The position numbers were made by a program, and so were the translations under genes. DNA of 64,000 bases from Polyangium fumosum (GTDB lineage Bacteria; Myxococcota_A; Polyangia; Polyangiales; Polyangiaceae): positions 1 through 64,000 of the forward strand of contig NZ_SSMQ01000002.1 of the NCBI RefSeq assembly GCF_005144585.1, in the 5' to 3' direction. The notes under the pieces were generated by a model. It did not search any database, was not told the DNA's origin, and saw only the letters and a program-made list of their open reading frames with translations. Below, piece after piece: positions 45,836-57,510 of this stretch (within the stretch, counting starts at the first letter, position 1; each line of letters opens with the position of its first letter).

Positions 45836-46738
45836 TCAGCGCAAAAGCTCTTCCGGCACGAACCCGTATTCGGCCTTCTTCTCGGCCCCGCTCGGCCTCC
45901 ACTTGAAGACGGCGTCGTTGCGCAGGAGCATCACGCAGCAGACGCCCAAGGCCGCCACGAGCGGGACGAACCCGAGCACGTTGCTCACCCACGAGCGCTG
46001 CACGGCCTCGGCGTCCCGCACGACGTCGATGACGTCCGGGTGCTCCGCGAGCAGCTTGTTCCAGAGCGCCCCGTGCACGCGCTCCGCGTCGGCCCGCATC
46101 GGGCCCACGGAGAGCGACGCGTCGATGCAGGCGAGCGTGAACGCCGCTTCGAGATACTCCCGATCCCGCATCGACGGCTCGAGCGCGAGCACCCGATACC
46201 CCGCCTTCACGGGCCCGCCCTTGCGGTAGTTCGAGCCCGTCATCACCGCCGCCGCGCGCTCCTCCAGGAAATCACGCAGCTTCTGCGCGACGGCGCCGCG
46301 CATGTCCTCGTCGAGGATCGACGGGTGCACCGGGTGCCCGAGGAAACGCGCGTAAAGGAGGCGTTGCGCTTTCTCCTCGCGGCTCAGGCGGCCGATCCTG
46401 GAGAACGCCGCCGTGGTCAACCCCGCGCAGGCGAGCACGAGGCCCGCGCCGACATAGGCCGTCGGCACCTTCGAGGTGCCCGCCATGACGAGGCCCGGGA
46501 TGAACGTGAAGAGCGTGGCCGCGATGCCGTACGCGCGGAGATACCCCGTCGCGACGCTCTTCCAGTGCATCTTGATGGGCACGACCGTGTGCGTGTCGGC
46601 CGCGCCCTCGGCGACGACGATGTGCGACCGCACGGGGAAGAGCGGCAAGAACTGGAGGAAGGCAAACGTCGTCGCGACGTAGGTGCTGCCGACCTGCTCG
46701 ACCTTGCCGTAGAGGCGTTTCCCACCAACCCAGAGCAC
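45836..46738 (-). CDS. hypothetical membrane protein
   Basis: A 300-aa protein read from a GTG at 46738. The N-terminal 35 residues (WVGGKRLYGKVEQVGSTYVATTFAFLQFLPLFPVRS) resemble the start of small myxobacterial membrane proteins of unknown role. Two membrane helices lie at about 70-112 (YGIAATLFTFIPGLVMAG and YVGAGLVLACAGLTTAAF), and a third sits near the C-terminus (VLGFVPLVAALGVCCVML, about 254-271). The intervening soluble part is helical. No enzymatic motif is seen. Confidence 0.7.
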   Translation of the reverse strand: MLWVGGKRLYGKVEQVGSTYVATTFAFLQFLPLFPVRSHIVVAEGAADTHTVVPIKMHWKSVATGYLRAYGIAATLFTFIPGLVMAGTSKVPTAYVGAGLVLACAGLTTAAFSRIGRLSREEKAQRLLYARFLGHPVHPSILDEDMRGAVAQKLRDFLEERAAAVMTGSNYRKGGPVKAGYRVLALEPSMRDREYLEAAFTLACIDASLSVGPMRADAERVHGALWNKLLAEHPDVIDVVRDAEAVQRSWVSNVLGFVPLVAALGVCCVMLLRNDAVFKWRPSGAEKKAEYGFVPEELLR

Positions 46739-46781
46739 GCTCGAAGGCTACCCGCGCTTTCCCCGTTTTTCAACGCTTCGA

Positions 46782-48416
46782 TCAGCGCCGGTTGCGCTTT
46801 CCCAGGGTCTGCGCAATCGGCTCGATCACGCGGTACTGGCCCGTGGGGAAGTCGCGGCGGGTCGGATTGCGGCGGAGCGCGAGCAGCGTGATGTCGTCGA
46901 ACTGCGCGGCGCTCCCGATGTGATGGCGGAGCGCGGCCACGACGTCGCCGAGCATGGTCGTGACGGAAGGCGCGCCGCCCCGCAGCATCGAGAGGAGTTT
47001 TTCCTCGCTGAACGGGGCCTCGGAGGGGTCGAGCGCGTCGCTCACGCCGTCCGTGAAGGCCACGAGAGAATCGCCGGGCAGCAACGTCACCTGTCCCATC
47101 TCGAATTCGACGTCCCGGATGGCGCCGAGCGCGGGGCCCGTCGATTCGAGGCGGCTCTCCTCGCCGGTCGCGCTGAGGACGATCGGCGCGTCGTGCCCGC
47201 AATTGACGTAGGAGAGATCGCCGCTCTCCGGGTCGAGGACGCCGAAAAAGAGCGTCGTGAACATGGCCGTGCGGCCGTGGTTCTCGGCGAGGTAATCGTT
47301 CGTCTGGGTGATCGCCTCGAGGACCGCGGTCCGATGGGGCGCCCGGAGCGCGAACGCGCGGAGCAGGCCGCGGACGAGGGACATGAAGAGCGCGGCGCCG
47401 ACGCCCTTGTCGCAGACGTCGGCGATCGCGACGGCGACCTCGCCGGAGGCGAGCTGAAAGACGTCGTAGAAATCGCCCGAGAGCTGGCGCGCCGGCAAGA
47501 ACCGGGCGGCGATCTGCCAGCCGGGCAAGGAGGGCAGATCACGCGGGAGGAACTCGGATTGGAGGACGCGGCCGATCTGCATCTCGCGCTCGACGGCCGC
47601 GAGGCCATTCTCGGCGCGCTCGCGGGCCACGGCGAGCTCCTTGTAAAGGCCTTCGAGCTCGAGGAGGCGTTGCTTGAGCGCCTCGTCGGTCTGCCCGAAG
47701 AGCTTGGCATTGTGGATCGCGATCGCGGCCTGCCCCGCGAACGCCTCCAGCAAATCGAGCTTCGCTTGCGAGAACTGCCCGGTGAAGGCGCGGTTGTCCA
47801 CGTACAGGACACCGATCACCTTGCCCCGGATGCGCAAGGGCGCGGCCATGATGCTCGTGAGCCGGAACATCGCCACGCTGCGCTGGAGCGCGAATCGCTC
47901 GTCCGTCTGCGCATTGCTCGTGAGCACGCTGCGCTCGCTCTTCAAAACCTCCTCGACCACGGAGCTCGAATACGCAAACTCCATGCTCCGAATGGTGTCC
48001 TGATCGAGGTTCCGCGCGACCTGGACGTCGAGCTTGCCGTATTGGTCGACGAGGACGAGGTAGCCGCGCTCGGCCTTCGTCAACTCGATCACGGAGTCCA
48101 TGCACTGGTTCAGCACGGTCTTGAGATCGAGCGAGGAGGTGATCGCCTTGCCGACCTCGAAGAGCGCGGCCTGCGCCTCGCGCGACATGGCGCCCTCCTG
48201 CTCGCGCCGCTCCACGTCGAGGCTCGTGCGAAACGTGGAGAGCTGCGTGATCAGGGCGTCGATCTCGCCTGGCAAATCCCGCGCGAGATCACCGCCGCGC
48301 TCGCGCAGGAGGCTCGCGGCCCGGGCAAGGTCGAGCTGAAGCCGCGTGGCGTCGCGGAGGATACGCTCGAGGTCCGAGGCGTTCGGCTCGTCGGGGGCTC
48401 TTCGGGTGGCGGTCAT
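46782..48416 (-). CDS. GAF-PP2C (SpoIIE/RsbU-type) phosphatase
   Basis: A 544-aa cytoplasmic protein with ATG at 48416. An N-terminal coiled coil (1-80) is followed by a GAF sensor (about 85-250, AQAALFEVGKAITSSLDL...VIGVLYVDNR), a second coiled coil, and a SpoIIE/PP2C phosphatase (about 300-525). The phosphatase has metal ligands in SGDFYDVF, ADVCDKGVGAALFMSL, FTDGVSDALD and FDDITLLAL. RsbU-type enzymes dephosphorylate Ser/Thr on STAS anti-sigma antagonists. It lies just downstream of four Ser/Thr kinases on the same strand, so it could reverse their phosphorylation (inference). Confidence 0.92.
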   Translation of the reverse strand: MTATRRAPDEPNASDLERILRDATRLQLDLARAASLLRERGGDLARDLPGEIDALITQLSTFRTSLDVERREQEGAMSREAQAALFEVGKAITSSLDLKTVLNQCMDSVIELTKAERGYLVLVDQYGKLDVQVARNLDQDTIRSMEFAYSSSVVEEVLKSERSVLTSNAQTDERFALQRSVAMFRLTSIMAAPLRIRGKVIGVLYVDNRAFTGQFSQAKLDLLEAFAGQAAIAIHNAKLFGQTDEALKQRLLELEGLYKELAVARERAENGLAAVEREMQIGRVLQSEFLPRDLPSLPGWQIAARFLPARQLSGDFYDVFQLASGEVAVAIADVCDKGVGAALFMSLVRGLLRAFALRAPHRTAVLEAITQTNDYLAENHGRTAMFTTLFFGVLDPESGDLSYVNCGHDAPIVLSATGEESRLESTGPALGAIRDVEFEMGQVTLLPGDSLVAFTDGVSDALDPSEAPFSEEKLLSMLRGGAPSVTTMLGDVVAALRHHIGSAAQFDDITLLALRRNPTRRDFPTGQYRVIEPIAQTLGKRNRR

Positions 48417-48504
48417 GACCTCTCGGGGGCAATTCGAAGGGGACAGCGTATCTTACGTGGCAAGCCGGCGCGCGCCTACCCTCCCGCGCGGCGCCGCGGG
48501 AACG

Positions 48505-51231
<2,727 letters not shown>

Positions 51232-51287
51232 GACGGGAACATCGTAGCCCGTCCGCGGGCTCCCGCCCAGGTACGATGGCGCGTTCG

Positions 51288-53885
51288 TCAGGGTTTGCGC
51301 CGGGGCGCGCAGCCGAGCGCCTTCTGCCGACGAGCCGCGTCGCGCGCCGTGATCGAGTCCTTCGCCGCGCCCCACCGCGAGAGGACGCTCTGATACGCCG
51401 CGCACGCGAGGTCCTTTTCACCCCGCGTTTCACGCGCGACGCCGATGCGATGCTGGTTCTGCAGATAGCTGACCGGATCCATCAACATGGCGCAATGGCT
51501 CGAAGCCTGGACGAGGTCCGGCAAGGCCGCGTCCATCTCGCCCGCGAGGAACCGGATTTTTCCACGAAGCGCGGCGGCATAATGACCACGATAGAAAGGG
51601 ACGTCCTCGGGGCGCACGGCGAAACGCGACATCGCGGCGAGCGCCTCGCGCGCGTCCTCGGGCGTGAGCGCAGGCAGGGCATACCCGGCGTACCAGGCGG
51701 AGGCGGCGTCACCCTGCTCGGTGCAGCGTTGCAACCAGGCGTCGCGATGCGCAGCGCGGTCGTCCGCCGAGAGCAGGCCCGCGCGATGGGCGACGGCGTA
51801 AAACAACGGGTCCGGGTCGACGATGCATCCCTCGACGGTGGAGCGGAGCGAGGCCGTCTGCCGCGCGAGGAAGTCCGAGGCGACGCGGCCGGCATCCGCG
51901 GTGCGCCCGAGCTCGAGCAAAAGAAGGGTATGCTTGGCCGTGGGGCCGGCCCCGTGATCCGTGTCGCCGACGTTGCCCGTCTGCTGGAGGGCCTTCAGCG
52001 CGGCCTCGAAATCACCCGTGCCCGCGGCGAGCCCGAAATCGAGCGTGAGGGCATCGACCTGGAGGCCCGAGAGGCGGAGCTTTTGCGTCGCCACATCGAC
52101 GACGGCGCGGACGGCGGCGTTCTCGCGGCCCTGCCCATAAAGCGCGGACGCGAGATACCCATGCGCCCGGCCGAGATCGGGCTCGCGCGCGATCCAGTTC
52201 CGCGCGACCTCTTCGAGGCCCACGCAGCGGCCCGACAGGACCTCCACGGTGGCCCGGTCGAACATGCAGTCACCCGCGGTGGGAGCGATCTCGACGCATC
52301 GATCGAGCGCGCGCCGCGCGTCCTCGCCCCGACGGAGGGCGAGGAGCGCGCGGGCCTGGGTTTGCCAGCAATCGGCGTATCGATCGTCGAGCCTGAGGCA
52401 ACGCTCGGTGAGCGCGAGGACCTCGGCCGGGGTGTGTTGGACGAACGGGAAAAACTGCCAGTACACGAGCTCGGCGTCGCCCGGATACCGGGCCGAGAGC
52501 GCCGTGACGCGGCGGCGCATCTCGGTGAGGTCGGGCGGGTCGCGCTGCAAGAAGGGTTCGATCGCGTCGAGCAGCGCATGATCACGAGCGCCGAGCGAGG
52601 ACCGCAAAAGGAAGGCGACCCGGTAGGCCTCGCGCGCGGGGTCGAGGTCGTCGGAGTCGATCGCGGTCATCGCATAACGGAGATGCGCGAGCGCGAGCGA
52701 GGGATCGGCCTTGCGGGCGCGATCGAAGGCGAGGCGCGCCGTCGACCAGGAGGCGTCACGGATGGCCTGGACCCCCTCGCGATACGCGACGAGCGCCTCG
52801 GGTTTGTCCGTGGTCGGGAGCGGAAGATCGGTGATCGCGACCTTGACCGGCAGCACGGCCGACGCAAACGGCAAGGCCGGCCCGATGTCGGCACGTTTTT
52901 CCTGGCGAAACACGAACCACGCGACGGCGGCGAGCGCGGCGAGGACGGCGGCGAGCGCGAGCCCGCGCGCCGCAGGAAAACGGGCCGTGGCGGGCGGGGG
53001 CGGCGCGGGGAGCGGCGCGGGCGCGGGCTCGATCGAGAGGAGCGCGAGCTCATCGGCGAGCGCGGCCATCGAGGGGAATCGATCGGCGGGGTCTTTGGCG
53101 AGCGCGCGGCGGACGAGGTCACGGACGCCCTCGGGCGCGCGGGTCATGGGCTTGGGCTCGTCGGCGAGGATCGCGCTGATGAGGGCCGCGGGGCCCTTGT
53201 CCGCGCGGAACGGCAGCTCGCCCTCGAAGAGCTCGTGGGCGACGACGCCAAAGCCGAACTGATCGGAGCGCGCGTCGAGGGCCTCGCCCGTGAGCTGCTC
53301 GGGCGCCGTGTACGCGGGCGTGCCCTGGAACATGGACTCGGGCGGCTCGGCCTCGAGCGTCCGCGCGCCGGGATCGGTCTCGCGATCGAGCCCGCGCGCG
53401 ATGCCGAAATCGAGCACCTTCACGGCGCCCGCCTGGCTCACGACGATGTTCTCGGGCTTGACGTCGCGGTGCACGAGGCCGGTCTGGTGGGCCGCGGCGA
53501 GCGCGCGCGCGACGTCGTGGAGGATCTGGATCTTGCGGGCGTCGGGTACGTCCTTTCCGACGAGCGCGCGCAAGGGTTCGCCCTCGGCGATCTCCATGGC
53601 GATAAATGCCGTGCCGTCGAGCTCGCCGACGTCGTAGATCGCCACGATGCAGGCGTGCGAGAGCGCCGCGGCCGCGCGCGCCTCGCGGAGCATGCGCGAC
53701 GCCTCGTGGGCCCACGCGTCTTCGGAGAGCTCGCCGTCCTTGCGCAGGAACTTCAGCGCGACCCTGCGGCCGAGGCGCGTGTCGAGGGCGCGATACACTT
53801 CGCCCATGCCCCCCTCGCCGAGGAGGGATTCGACGACGTACCGGCCAAAGACCTCGCCGCTGGCGAATCGCGTGGACTCCGCCAT
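51288..53885 (-). CDS. membrane Ser/Thr kinase with TPR-like ectodomain, array copy 2
   Basis: An 865-aa paralogue with ATG at 53885. The kinase motifs are complete (GEGGMGEVY, VALKFLRK, HRDVKPEN, LDFGIARG, GTPAYTAPEQ). The activation loop is shorter and more acidic (DRETDPGARTLEAEPPES) than in copy 1. A membrane helix (GLALAAVLAALAAVAWFVF) precedes the TPR-like part and the shared terminal module (CAAYQSVLSRWGAAKDSITARDAARRQKALGC). It ends 56 bases before copy 1, and its start is 3 bases from the stop of copy 3, suggesting one transcript. Confidence 0.92.
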   Translation of the reverse strand: MAESTRFASGEVFGRYVVESLLGEGGMGEVYRALDTRLGRRVALKFLRKDGELSEDAWAHEASRMLREARAAAALSHACIVAIYDVGELDGTAFIAMEIAEGEPLRALVGKDVPDARKIQILHDVARALAAAHQTGLVHRDVKPENIVVSQAGAVKVLDFGIARGLDRETDPGARTLEAEPPESMFQGTPAYTAPEQLTGEALDARSDQFGFGVVAHELFEGELPFRADKGPAALISAILADEPKPMTRAPEGVRDLVRRALAKDPADRFPSMAALADELALLSIEPAPAPLPAPPPPATARFPAARGLALAAVLAALAAVAWFVFRQEKRADIGPALPFASAVLPVKVAITDLPLPTTDKPEALVAYREGVQAIRDASWSTARLAFDRARKADPSLALAHLRYAMTAIDSDDLDPAREAYRVAFLLRSSLGARDHALLDAIEPFLQRDPPDLTEMRRRVTALSARYPGDAELVYWQFFPFVQHTPAEVLALTERCLRLDDRYADCWQTQARALLALRRGEDARRALDRCVEIAPTAGDCMFDRATVEVLSGRCVGLEEVARNWIAREPDLGRAHGYLASALYGQGRENAAVRAVVDVATQKLRLSGLQVDALTLDFGLAAGTGDFEAALKALQQTGNVGDTDHGAGPTAKHTLLLLELGRTADAGRVASDFLARQTASLRSTVEGCIVDPDPLFYAVAHRAGLLSADDRAAHRDAWLQRCTEQGDAASAWYAGYALPALTPEDAREALAAMSRFAVRPEDVPFYRGHYAAALRGKIRFLAGEMDAALPDLVQASSHCAMLMDPVSYLQNQHRIGVARETRGEKDLACAAYQSVLSRWGAAKDSITARDAARRQKALGCAPRRKP

Positions 53886-53888
53886 ACG

Positions 53889-56621
53889 TCAGCCGGCCTT
53901 TGCCTCGCAACCGAGCGCTTTTGCGTGCGCGCGGACCTCGGCCGCCGTGCGCGAGGCGCGCGCCCCGCCCCAGCGCGCGAGGACACGGCCAAACGCGTCA
54001 CACGCGCCCGAGCGGTCGCCGAGGGCCTCACGGACGAGGCCGAGCAGGTGGAGGCTCTTCGTGTGGCGCATGGGGTGCGTGGGCATCATCGGCTCGACGA
54101 GGCCGCTGCACGAGACGGTCGCCGCCGTGAGGTGCGGAAGCGCGGCGGCGGGGTCGCCCGCGAGCCAATACGTTTGGCCGAGCGCGCTGTCGAGGATGAG
54201 GCCGAAGTGAAGGGAGAAGCTCCGCGGCTTGGCGAAAGCCTCGGACGGCATCACCGCGAGCGCGGCCTTCGCTTCCGCGGCGTCGCGGGCGACGAGCGCA
54301 TACCCGGAGACCCATACGCCCATCCGATACGCGTGCTCCGAATGGCTCTTCACCCAGGCCGCGCGCTCGGCCTCGTACACGTCCCGCGTGATGAGCCCCG
54401 CGGCGCGCGAGGCACGCAAAAGATGCACGAAAGAATCGGCGCTGATGGGATCGGTGATCAGCGCGCCGCGGCGCGCGAGGAAGCTCTGCGCCTCGCGGCC
54501 CGCGTCGGCGTCGCGGCCCATTTCTTCGAGCACCTGGACGAGCATGCTGGCCGTCCAGCCATGCGCGCCCGCGGCCGGATCGTCGGCGACGAGGCGCTGG
54601 TGGTCGCGGAGCATGCGCTCGGCTCGCTCGAACCTGCCCGTGGCGATCTCGTGCAGGATGAGCTGCTTGGAGGCCTCGGCCTCGAGCCCCTGCGTTCGGA
54701 ATTGCGCCGCCGCGGTCTCGACGGCGGTCTTCACGGCGGCCTCGGGCGCGCCGCGCGCGTAGAGCGCGCCCGCGAGCTGCATGTGCGCGGCTGGGGCAAT
54801 GCCGACCTTGGCGATCCATTCACGCGCGCCGGCCTCGACGACCGAACACCGGCCGAGCGCGAGATTCGTATCGCCTCGATCCATGAGGCAATCGGAGGCG
54901 GCTGGTGTTGCCTCGATACAGCGCTCGAGCGCCGCGAGGCCCTCCTCGATGTGCCCGGTGCGACGGATGAGCAGGCGCGCACGCCCCTGCAAGCAATCGC
55001 CATACAGGGGATCGAGCTCCAGGCAACGATCGATGCGCGGCAGGACGTCGGAAGGCGGCAGGTAAGCGAGCGCGTACATCGAAGCGAGGTTCGCGAGCTC
55101 GGCGTTGCCAGGGAATCGAGCGGAGGCGAGCGCGAGGCGCCGGGCGGTCTCGGGGACATCACTCGGCTGGCGCTGAATGAGGGGTTCGTGCGCGTCGAGG
55201 AGGGCCTGGTCGTGGGGGTCGAGCGTCGCGCGCCCCAGGACCGCGCGGCGAAAATGCTCGCGCCCCGCCGTGAAGTCCGCGTCCCAAATGAGGATGGCCA
55301 TCCGCAGCCAGGCCGCGGCGAGCCCCGGATCGGCCCCTGTGGCGCGCGCGAAGGCGGCATACGCCGTCCTCCAGGCCCCGTCGCGCAGCCCCTGGAGCCC
55401 CTCGCGATACGCCGCGCGCGCCTCTTCATTCGCGAACTTCGGCAAAGGCAGGGCCGTGACGGCCGTCGGCACGGGCGTGAGGGAGGTCCGCGCGAGCACG
55501 GGCGGCGGCGCGGTCCTGGCCTTGCGGGCGAAGACGAACCCCGCGGCCGCGACGCCCACCGTGACGATGGCGGCGAGGCCGAGAAAGCGGCGCGCGCGTG
55601 CGGGGGCGCGCGTGGTCGTCACCGGGGTGCGATTCGTGGTGGCGCGGCGCGCGGACGAGCGCGTCGTCATGCTGCGGGAGGGGGTGCTCGCCTTCGGTGG
55701 CGGCGGCTCTCGCACGGAGGGACGCGCGGCGTTCGCGGGCCCGTCCCTTCTCCGCAGGAGCGTGGTGATCGGCGTGGCGAAGGGCGCGAGCGCCGCGACG
55801 ATGTCGTCCATCGAGGCGTGGCGATCGGCGGGCTCCTTGGCGAGCGCGCGAGCGACGACGGCCTCGATCTCGGCAGGCACGTCGTTCATCGGCGGCGGGT
55901 CGTCGCTCAGGATCGAGGCGATGAGGCTCACGGGCCCGCGATCCAAACGGAACGGGAGTTTGCCCACGAGCAGCTCGTACGCGGTGACGCCCCAGGCGAA
56001 TTGATCGACCCGTGCGTCGATGGGATCCCCCTTCACTTGCTCGGGCGCCATGTACGCGGGGGTGCCGACGAACGAGCCATCCCCGGTGCGCGTGGCGAGA
56101 TCGTCGTGCCCCTCGGAGAGCGCAATCTCCGCGTCGGTACGCCGCGCGATGCCGAAATCGAGGATCTTGATGACGCCGTCCTCGCGCAGCATCACGTTCT
56201 CGGGCTTGACGTCGCGGTGCACGAGCCCGGCGTGGTGCGCGACGGAGAGGACCTTCGCGATCGCGGAGAGCAGGGTGATCTTTTCGCCGAGCGGCGCATC
56301 CGCGTGGACGAGGTCGCGCAAAAGCTTGCCTTGCACGAGCTCCATCGCGATGAAAGGCGCGCCCTCGTGCTCGCCGACGTCGTAGACCGCGACGATGCCG
56401 GGATCATTCAACGCCGCGGCGATCCGCGCCTCGCGGAGCATGCGGCGCACCTGCCGTGCCCAGCTCTCGCTCCCGCCCTGGATGTCGCGCCGAAGCACCT
56501 TGAGCGCGACGCTGCGGCCGAGACGCGTATCTTGCGCGCGGTACACCTCGCCCATGCCGCCTTCGCCGAGGAGCGCTTCGACGACGTACCGATCGAACCT
56601 TTCTCCCGGGGAAAGGGGCAT
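53889..56621 (-). CDS. membrane Ser/Thr kinase with TPR-like ectodomain, array copy 3
   Basis: A 910-aa paralogue with ATG at 56621. Its kinase domain (GEGGMGEVYRAQD, VALKVLRRD, HRDVKPENVML, LDFGIARR, GTPAYMAPEQ) is complete. A Ser/Thr/Arg-rich linker (about 300-345: SRSMTTRSSARRATTNRTP) offers many possible autophosphorylation sites. A membrane helix (FLGLAAIVTVGVAAAGFVF) and TPR-like helices follow, ending in CDAFGRVLARWGG. The N-terminal MPLSPGERFDRYVVEALLGE is nearly that of copy 1. It starts 51 bases downstream of the methyltransferase gene. Confidence 0.92.
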   Translation of the reverse strand: MPLSPGERFDRYVVEALLGEGGMGEVYRAQDTRLGRSVALKVLRRDIQGGSESWARQVRRMLREARIAAALNDPGIVAVYDVGEHEGAPFIAMELVQGKLLRDLVHADAPLGEKITLLSAIAKVLSVAHHAGLVHRDVKPENVMLREDGVIKILDFGIARRTDAEIALSEGHDDLATRTGDGSFVGTPAYMAPEQVKGDPIDARVDQFAWGVTAYELLVGKLPFRLDRGPVSLIASILSDDPPPMNDVPAEIEAVVARALAKEPADRHASMDDIVAALAPFATPITTLLRRRDGPANAARPSVREPPPPKASTPSRSMTTRSSARRATTNRTPVTTTRAPARARRFLGLAAIVTVGVAAAGFVFARKARTAPPPVLARTSLTPVPTAVTALPLPKFANEEARAAYREGLQGLRDGAWRTAYAAFARATGADPGLAAAWLRMAILIWDADFTAGREHFRRAVLGRATLDPHDQALLDAHEPLIQRQPSDVPETARRLALASARFPGNAELANLASMYALAYLPPSDVLPRIDRCLELDPLYGDCLQGRARLLIRRTGHIEEGLAALERCIEATPAASDCLMDRGDTNLALGRCSVVEAGAREWIAKVGIAPAAHMQLAGALYARGAPEAAVKTAVETAAAQFRTQGLEAEASKQLILHEIATGRFERAERMLRDHQRLVADDPAAGAHGWTASMLVQVLEEMGRDADAGREAQSFLARRGALITDPISADSFVHLLRASRAAGLITRDVYEAERAAWVKSHSEHAYRMGVWVSGYALVARDAAEAKAALAVMPSEAFAKPRSFSLHFGLILDSALGQTYWLAGDPAAALPHLTAATVSCSGLVEPMMPTHPMRHTKSLHLLGLVREALGDRSGACDAFGRVLARWGGARASRTAAEVRAHAKALGCEAKAG

Positions 56622-56672
56622 GCGGCAGAGGGTAGCGCGAAGGTGCCTTCGCAGGAAGGAGGCCGGGCAAAT

Positions 56673-57470
56673 TCAGCGCGCGAGGGCCGCGCGTTCGATG
56701 CCGAGCGCGGCGCACGTCTCTTCGTCGAGCACGTCGCCACGGGCCGGGGGCACGTAAAGCGTGGTCGCGGGCGTGAGCTCGGCATCGGCGAGTTTGCCGA
56801 GCGCGATTCGCTCGATGCGCGGGGGGCAATTGATGAAGACCGCGGCCTCGTAAAGGGTGACCTGGTGGTCCTCGGGGTAATGCTGGAGCAGGCGATCGAC
56901 GAGCACGTGAATCCATTGGCCGCGGTTGCCCTCGGGCCGGTACGTCGCGTCGCCGAACATGCCGACCTGCCAGAGGATCAACCCCGACGAGGGGTCGACG
57001 GCCTTCTTGTACAGGACGAACCGCGTGGCCTCGTGGCTGTTGCAGCCAGGGTTCGCGGGGTCGACGCCGAGATCGGCGAAGAGGCAATCCTCGGCGGAGA
57101 CGGCCGGGTACATCGTGGCCTCGAAGCCCTCGGCGCGCGCCCGGCGAATGGCCTCGTGCGTGGGAAAAGCGAAAACGCCGGGGTGGCCGTACGCGGCGCA
57201 GCAGGTGCGATGGCCGTCGCGGACGGCGCTCATGATCCGCTCGACCATGGCGTCGTACGCCTCCCGGCGATTGCGACCGAGCCGGTAAAACCGACCGAGC
57301 GACTCCGCCGCGGGCTGAATTTGCTTGATGACCTGCTCGCCGACGAGATCGGCGATGATGTAAAAGACTTTCGTGGAGGTCTTCAGCCTTGCAATGGTAT
57401 CGCCGGTGAGCTGACCGACCGTCCGGATCCCGGTGCCCACGACGACGAGCGAACCTTTTTCTTTGATCAT
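56673..57470 (-). CDS. borosin-type peptide alpha-N-methyltransferase
   Basis: A 265-aa SAM-dependent enzyme of the tetrapyrrole-methylase fold. The ATG at 57470 fits the family start (KGSLVVVGTGI) and has GGGAGG about 11 bases upstream; an ATG at 57494 is possible. Against remembered OphMA (Omphalotus) and SonM (Shewanella) it keeps VVGTGI, the Arg68-x3-Tyr72 pair (RREAY) equivalent to catalytic Arg72/Tyr76 of OphMA, YGHPGVF with Tyr94, SAEDCLFADLGVDPANPGC, SHEATRF and LILWQVG. These enzymes iteratively methylate backbone amides of a RiPP precursor. Here no precursor is fused to the C-terminus, so it is the 'split' type, needing a separate substrate; the likely one is at 60611-60841. It sits between two kinase genes on the same strand. 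Confidence 0.87.
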   Translation of the reverse strand: MIKEKGSLVVVGTGIRTVGQLTGDTIARLKTSTKVFYIIADLVGEQVIKQIQPAAESLGRFYRLGRNRREAYDAMVERIMSAVRDGHRTCCAAYGHPGVFAFPTHEAIRRARAEGFEATMYPAVSAEDCLFADLGVDPANPGCNSHEATRFVLYKKAVDPSSGLILWQVGMFGDATYRPEGNRGQWIHVLVDRLLQHYPEDHQVTLYEAAVFINCPPRIERIALGKLADAELTPATTLYVPPARGDVLDEETCAALGIERAALAR

Positions 57471-57510
57471 GCGGCCTGATGCCTCCCGTGGCATGCGCCG
57501 GGCTCGCGCC

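Noticed and set aside
56673-57470. Methyltransferase considered as a cobalamin or siroheme tetrapyrrole methylase
   Set aside because: The SAEDCLFADLGVDP, SHEAT and LILWQV motifs and the RREAY pair fit the borosin branch, and no cobalamin genes are nearby.
51276-57479. A 2067-codon open frame on the plus strand opposite the kinase array and methyltransferase
   Set aside because: It is antisense to four genes with clear domains. Its product is Arg/Glu/His-rich and lacks any motif; long antisense frames are expected at this GC content.
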